From contig JAHBMJ010005729.1 of NCBI GenBank assembly GCA_018398765.1, positions 21,688 through 67,670 on the forward strand: 45,983 bases of DNA, given 5' to 3'. This document shows positions 43,729 through 45,983 of this stretch, one piece after another. The notes under the pieces are model-generated. The model was not told the DNA's origin. It saw nothing but the letters and a program-made list of their open reading frames with translations, and did no database searches. The DNA is from Chromera velia. Its lineage: Eukaryota; Sar; Chromeraceae. The position numbers and the translations under genes are program-made. Within the stretch, counting starts at the first letter, position 1; every line of letters starts with the position of its first letter.

Positions 43729-45367
43729 ATCCACAAATATTTTTGTGATCATACAGGGCATACAGGCAATTATAGGCAGGCACGCACATGCCGATGGACG
43801 CGGACACACGTGTACACGAGCCACGACTAAACAAACACTTTTTTTTTCGGGAGACAGAAGGACGAGCTGAATGATTCAGTAAGGACAGGAATATCTGAGC
43901 GACAGGAGAATATCCAGACCATTGAAAAGGACACAGCCAGGCACACCAGACTCGAGAAAGCACCTGCACTATCACAAACACAAGCATGCACAGTACATGC
44001 ATGCAGATAGAAGGAGGGAGAGACCGACGGACCCACCACAGGGCGAGTGGTCCCACATCATCGTGATCACGTCAAGAGTCGCGCCCACGCACTGCTTCAC
44101 GTTCCTCCCGAGGTCCACGACTGCATGCATCAGATGCATGGATGGATGCATAGACAGAGACACACAGAGCAAGAGATATAGTGAAGGTCAAAAGACATTG
44201 TGCAGACATTAATTGTGCATGGGGACATCTGTAGACCGGGTAGGTCAGTTCGCATGAAAAACAGAGAGAGAGGGAGGGAGAAACGAAAGAAGAAAAGAAA
44301 AGAAGAGAGTAGGAAAAATAAAAAAAGGATTTGTCGAAATAACGTTTCTTATCGAGGCACTCACCGCTCCAGTTGTCTCCTATTGTGGCGTCGGTGGAGC
44401 CGATGCTTGTCGTTGCGCCATTTCCCAGCTGACCCAGCCCTCCGTACCCCCCTGCCGTATTCATTTTTGTTTGTTTGTGTATGTCGATCGATCCTCAAAT
44501 ACATGCATGCATGCATGCATGGTTTGCATACGTACTTTCAAATTTATGGTGCTTCATTCAGGTATTGCCAATCTGTCGGCAAATTGCGATTCCATTCTTC
44601 GGCAGGGCACGTTAACGTATTCTAGAAGCCACCCATACAAGAGACAGACGTTGAAGATTCTTCGAAAGACGGGAGAGACTTCGCTTAGCGAAACGCGATG
44701 TGCGAGATGAAGAAGAAAACAGGCATCGATCCATTCCAGTACTGACTGACTGACTCACTGAGTACTCACTGACTCACTGACTCACTACTCACTGACTCAC
44801 TGACTCACTGAGTGACTGACTGACTGACTGACAGCATTTTAGTTCGGTGTTGCCATCCAGAGCTGCGCAGGTGTGGTGGGCCTGGGAGGCAGAGAAGAGC
44901 CTGAGGGGCCATCGGCTGGTCCCAAAGTTCACTGCCACAGCGCTCGCCATGGGGAGGTAGGAAGACCCCCCACCGACCGCGGTGTTGGTCACCGCGGAGC
45001 CCTGCAGGGAGAGGGGCGGTGATGTTTCCGTTTTATGAGCTTTGTTGTGGGAGGGCCAATCTGATCCTTCCTTCCTATGTGTCGCAGCAGTCGATCGAAG
45101 CACAGTCGCTCCTCTTGATCGATCGTACCGTTTTCTCAGCAATCTTCCTTTGAGATCAGCAGCGTCTGATCATTCTAAAGATACCTGCTGTCCTGACAAC
45201 CTCACACAAGGCGAAAAATAAAAAACAATTAACGGATCCAAAGAAGTCTCTCGATGTCATCTCTCTGCAGGCAGGCTCACCATTCCGAAAGGATCCGGAG
45301 TGTTGCTGCCCAAATTCTCGATCGATCCCCAACACTTCACATAGGGAGAAGCGGAAGATGTCTTGTC
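23664..45367 (-). CDS. Giant REJ/GAIN-GPS multi-pass membrane protein (5' end beyond window)
   Basis: Twenty-three exons: 45367-45281, 45001-44833, 44451-44365, 44120-44037, 43686-43564, 43090-42863, 42608-42313, 42030-41778, 41535-41290, 41096-40860, 40438-39938, 39684-37241, 36557-36474, 36167-35818, 35338-35173, 34873-34686, 34400-34085, 33484-32406, 31872-28968, 28491-25972, 25456-25329, 24951-24717, 23717-23664. They total 12,780 bases, 4,259 residues plus a stop, with every junction in phase. Order: RCC1-like blades, EGF, sushi-like and Cys-rich modules, DUF4215, REJ-like region, helical GAIN part, GPS motif, first membrane span, a long cytosolic region including a Ser/Asp/Lys tract, then about four or five more spans. 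This resembles polycystin-1/PKDREJ-type and adhesion-type receptors, which act at the cell surface. No PLAT domain or channel pore was recognised. It could be annotated as more than one gene, but phase continuity argues for one. Confidence 0.82.
23735..24553. repeat. TGGA/CGGA minisatellite filling the last intron
   Basis: About 820 bp of CCATCCAT and CCATCCGT units. All frames are open, giving Ile-His-Pro-Ser or Met-Asp-Gly-Trp strings, but it lies between a good donor (24716) and the terminal-exon acceptor (23718). Confidence 0.95.
24601..24640 (-). other. Partial copy of the penultimate exon's 3' end
   Basis: Minus-strand GCCTTCGACTTAAAGAGAAGG matches the exon end at about 24740-24760 with one mismatch, then diverges. 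It lies about 80 bp into the intron, with a GTGCAGCTGCAC palindrome between the copies. Confidence 0.55.
24717..24951 (-). CDS. Penultimate exon with membrane span(s)
   Basis: Continues as [11 protein letters not shown], then [20 protein letters not shown], one long or two short hydrophobic segments, then a basic cytosolic stretch ([23 protein letters not shown]). Acceptor GAATGCAG; donor GTGAGTCAGTCAGTC. Confidence 0.8.
25329..25456 (-). CDS. Exon with membrane span (start)
   Basis: 42 codons plus 2 bases. Encodes [13 protein letters not shown]... and the first half of a span ([12 protein letters not shown]), split by a GTTGGTTGG donor at 25328 so that TG|G restores Trp. The acceptor side is duplicated 92 bp upstream (25543-25548); using that copy would shift the frame, so the proximal acceptor is chosen. 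Confidence 0.75.
25418..25558. mobile_element. Hairpin element with 49-bp flanking direct repeats
   Basis: Copies 25418-25466 and 25510-25558 are identical. They contain the acceptor and first 39 bases of an exon of the giant gene. The 43-bp core has arms TTCATTTTCATACA and TGTATGAAAATGAA. Confidence 0.78.
25972..28491 (-). CDS. Ser/Asp/Lys repeat exon with two membrane spans
   Basis: 840 residues in one exon. About 27110-28240 encodes repeating blocks of SDSDSDD and KKKKGKKK (a polyampholyte, unit roughly 40-45 residues). After that come a folded segment ([34 protein letters not shown]) and two hydrophobic spans ([19 protein letters not shown] and [19 protein letters not shown]). The acidic/basic tract is likely cytosolic. 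Phase 0 at both ends. Confidence 0.82.
28968..31872 (-). CDS. Large cytosolic exon after membrane span 1
   Basis: 969 residues. It starts with a Cys cluster ([19 protein letters not shown]) close to the membrane that could be palmitoylated, then a basic helical region ([19 protein letters not shown]). A folded-looking middle follows ([36 protein letters not shown]), then a long acidic, Ser/Glu-rich low-complexity region with [11 protein letters not shown]. No family recognised; a PLAT domain was looked for and not seen. Confidence 0.8.
32000..32142. mobile_element. Hairpin element with 50-bp flanking direct repeats
   Basis: Copies 32000-32049 and 32093-32142 are identical. The 43-bp core is an inverted repeat with ends ATTGACGCACGC and GCGTGCGTCAAT. 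It lies inside the intron after the GPS exon. Confidence 0.8.
32305..32395. repeat. TTTC/TTCC microsatellite
   Basis: A pyrimidine run directly downstream of the GPS exon donor on the minus strand. Confidence 0.95.
32406..33484 (-). CDS. GAIN/GPS exon and first membrane span
   Basis: Encodes the end of the GAIN domain, the GPS motif (about 32765-32600: [24 protein letters not shown]) and a membrane span ([18 protein letters not shown]). The HL|T autoproteolysis tripeptide is intact. Of the four usual GPS Cys only the first and third remain: the second is Val (STTGV) and the fourth is Thr (CLTQH). [11 protein letters not shown] linker lies between motif and membrane. Ends in a GTCAGTCAGTC donor at 32405. 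Confidence 0.85.
33787..33919. mobile_element. Hairpin element with about 30-bp flanking repeats
   Basis: A repeat with GATCGATCGATGAATCCATT occurs at 33787-33814 and 33888-33919 (the second has a 4-bp insertion). The core has arms CATTTACTTTCATACAGAA and TTCTATATGAACGTAAATG. Located in the intron before the GPS exon. Confidence 0.72.
34085..36557 (-). CDS. Exons leading into the GAIN domain
   Basis: Five exons (36557-36474, 36167-35818, 35338-35173, 34873-34686, 34400-34085). The small 84-bp exon encodes [12 protein letters not shown]... and is confirmed by phase on both sides; its acceptor region is duplicated in the preceding intron. The last two exons are Ala/Ser/Leu-rich and likely helical ([25 protein letters not shown]), as expected of the GAIN helical subdomain. 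Confidence 0.72.
36522..36689. mobile_element. Introner-like element with 61-bp flanking repeats
   Basis: Copies at 36522-36582 and 36629-36689 have two mismatches. The repeat covers the acceptor and the first part of the 84-bp exon. The 46-bp core contains TTTTTTCATACAGAATTA, a one-sided match to the shared end motif, with a weak inverted repeat. Confidence 0.68.
36799..37030. repeat. 44-55-bp tandem repeat, five copies
   Basis: Units begin GAATGTGAG at 36799, 36854, 36903, 36953 and 36997, each with GTCGAGCAGTCAGAAAG and an A-rich tail of variable length. Intronic. Confidence 0.92.
37241..39684 (-). CDS. DUF4215 and REJ-like exon
   Basis: An 815-residue exon. It opens with an EGF-like stretch ([15 protein letters not shown]), then [16 protein letters not shown] followed by GDGCSALC, a clear DUF4215 (Myxococcus Cys-rich repeat) signature at about 39525-39400. 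The remainder is beta-rich and Ser/Thr-rich; [36 protein letters not shown] and [12 protein letters not shown] in order fit a REJ (receptor for egg jelly) domain at about 37810-37500. Donor GTCAGTCAG. Confidence 0.75.
39938..40438 (-). CDS. Cys-rich ectodomain exon
   Basis: Encodes 167 residues starting [10 protein letters not shown], with [14 protein letters not shown] and [10 protein letters not shown], ending SIPVCE. Two sushi-like halves are possible; no confident family match. Confidence 0.65.
40757..40855. mobile_element. GACGCAC-type element with 18-bp flanking repeats
   Basis: CTTCATGCTGYCATTGAC flanks a 63-bp core containing two copies of GCRTGCGTCAATTA in direct orientation. It lies just inside an intron, 4 bp past the donor of the 41096-40860 exon. 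Confidence 0.55.
40860..43090 (-). CDS. Exons encoding sushi-like and Cys-rich modules
   Basis: Five exons (43090-42863, 42608-42313, 42030-41778, 41535-41290, 41096-40860). Most encode 75-99 residues with a start Cys, a YxC or FxC near the middle and a PxC end (for example FTYACEGGF ... [15 protein letters not shown] ... [14 protein letters not shown] ... TPSC), resembling CCP/sushi modules. The 42608-42313 exon is different, with eight Cys and CQCTNATEC. Potential N-glycosylation sites are common. Domain names are by pattern only. Confidence 0.65.
43564..43686 (-). CDS. EGF-like domain exon
   Basis: One exon encodes a complete EGF module of the calcium-binding kind: [12 protein letters not shown], then [15 protein letters not shown] and GYSGDGTAC, six Cys in the EGF spacing with the DEC start and aromatic-Gly end. 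Preceded by a GT-run acceptor, followed by a GTCAGT donor. Confidence 0.88.
43689..43722. repeat. CA repeat at an acceptor
   Basis: On the minus strand this is a GT run leading directly into GTGCAG before the EGF exon. Confidence 0.93.
44037..45367 (-). CDS. Exons encoding RCC1-like repeats
   Basis: Four exons (45367-45281, 45001-44833, 44451-44365, 44120-44037). Two units with the RCC1_2 signature are visible: YVKCWGS near the start, and [16 protein letters not shown] followed by [11 protein letters not shown] across the 44833/44451 junction, where the Trp codon is split T|GG. A DNWSVVDLG turn follows. RCC1 blades form a beta-propeller, probably extracellular here; more blades are expected beyond the right edge. 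Confidence 0.75.
44734..44832. repeat. ACTG/ACTC repeat beginning at a donor
   Basis: About 100 bp of GTCA and GTGA units on the minus strand, starting at the GTCAGTCAGTCAGTC donor of the RCC1-like exon 45001-44833. Confidence 0.9.
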
Positions 45368-45450
45368 CTGCAGACACGAAAGGGTAAGGAAGTAATGTGT
45401 CGGTGGGTCGGCCATTGCAATAGTCATTCAGCAGCCGATCGTCCACGAGT

Positions 45451-45983
45451 GAACCCGGGTGCACAGCAACGACACAGACAGAACCCGGGTGCACAGCAAC
45501 GACACAGACAGAACCCGGGTGCACAGCAACGACACAGACAGAACCCGGGTGCACAGCAACGACACAGACAGAACCCGGGTGCACAGCAACGACACAGACA
45601 GAACCCGGGTGCACAGCAACGACACAGACAGAACCCGGGTGCACAGCAACGACACAGACAGAACCCGGGTGCACAGCAACGACACAGACAGAACCCGGGT
45701 GCACAGCAACGACACAGACAGAACCCGGGTGCACAGCAACGACACAGACAGAACCCGGGTGCACAGCAACGACACAGACAGAACCCGGGTGCACAGCAAC
45801 GACACAGACAGAACCCGGGTGCACAGCAACGACACAGACAGAACCCGGGTGCACAGCAACGACACAGACAGAACCCGGGTGCACAGCAACGACACAGACA
45901 GAACCCGGGTGCACAGCAACGACACAGACAGAACCCGGGTGCACAGCAACGACACAGACAGAACCCGGGTGCACAGCAACGAC
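45451..45983. repeat. Perfect 30-bp minisatellite, at least 17.8 copies
   Basis: The unit contains ACCCGGGTGCACAGC and repeats without a single change from 45451 to the window edge. It lies 83 bp upstream (minus strand) of the acceptor of the first exon seen in the giant gene, so it is probably intronic. Frames through it are open, giving 10-residue repeats, but do not match the exon phase requirement. Confidence 0.95.

Noticed and set aside
45451-45983. CRISPR-like array
   Set aside because: Direct 30-bp repeats with no spacers, in eukaryotic intron context.

Overview
The window is nuclear DNA from a unicellular eukaryote. All three recognisable genes carry many spliceosomal introns that join in phase, and simple repeats are everywhere. 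The combination of CCCH-finger proteins, a very large modular surface protein (RCC1-like, EGF, DUF4215, REJ, GAIN/GPS, several membrane spans) and repeat-stuffed introns suggests an alveolate, most plausibly a chromerid such as Chromera or Vitrella. That assignment is an inference, about 50% sure; no rRNA or organelle marker is present.

Layout. (1) 1-4563, minus: the first four exons of a three-finger CCCH zinc-finger protein, running off the left edge; its first intron holds about 1.07 kb of GAAA/GGAA repeat. (2) 4564-5609: a divergent promoter region with a GC-rich core. (3) 5610-8109, plus: a Dim1/KsgA-type rRNA adenine dimethyltransferase; what was one 3' coding segment is now cut by three hairpin insertions that behave as new introns. 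(4) 8110-23663: no gene recognised. It holds 15 copies of a 77-bp repeat, AT-rich unique DNA, about four copies of a 205-211-bp satellite, then 43 copies of a roughly 221-bp satellite with higher-order structure, then more AT-rich unique DNA. (5) 23664-45367, minus: 23 in-phase exons (12,780 coding bases) giving the C-terminal 4,259 residues of a giant polycystin/adhesion-receptor-like membrane protein; the 5' end is beyond the right edge, after a perfect 30-bp minisatellite.

The most unusual signal is a set of short hairpin elements, each flanked by a direct duplication of 18-61 bp of local sequence, often including a splice site and part of an exon. Most share ends like TTTACTTTCATACAGAATTC; a few share ATTGACGCACGC. 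They look like introner-type intron-creating insertions with unusually long duplications. Separately, many splice sites sit in tetranucleotide repeats that extend the splice motif itself: GTCA runs at donors, TGCA/TCTG/TTGC/TGCG runs at acceptors.

The genes do not form a pathway: one is a likely RNA-binding regulator, one a ribosome-biogenesis enzyme, one a surface receptor or adhesion protein.
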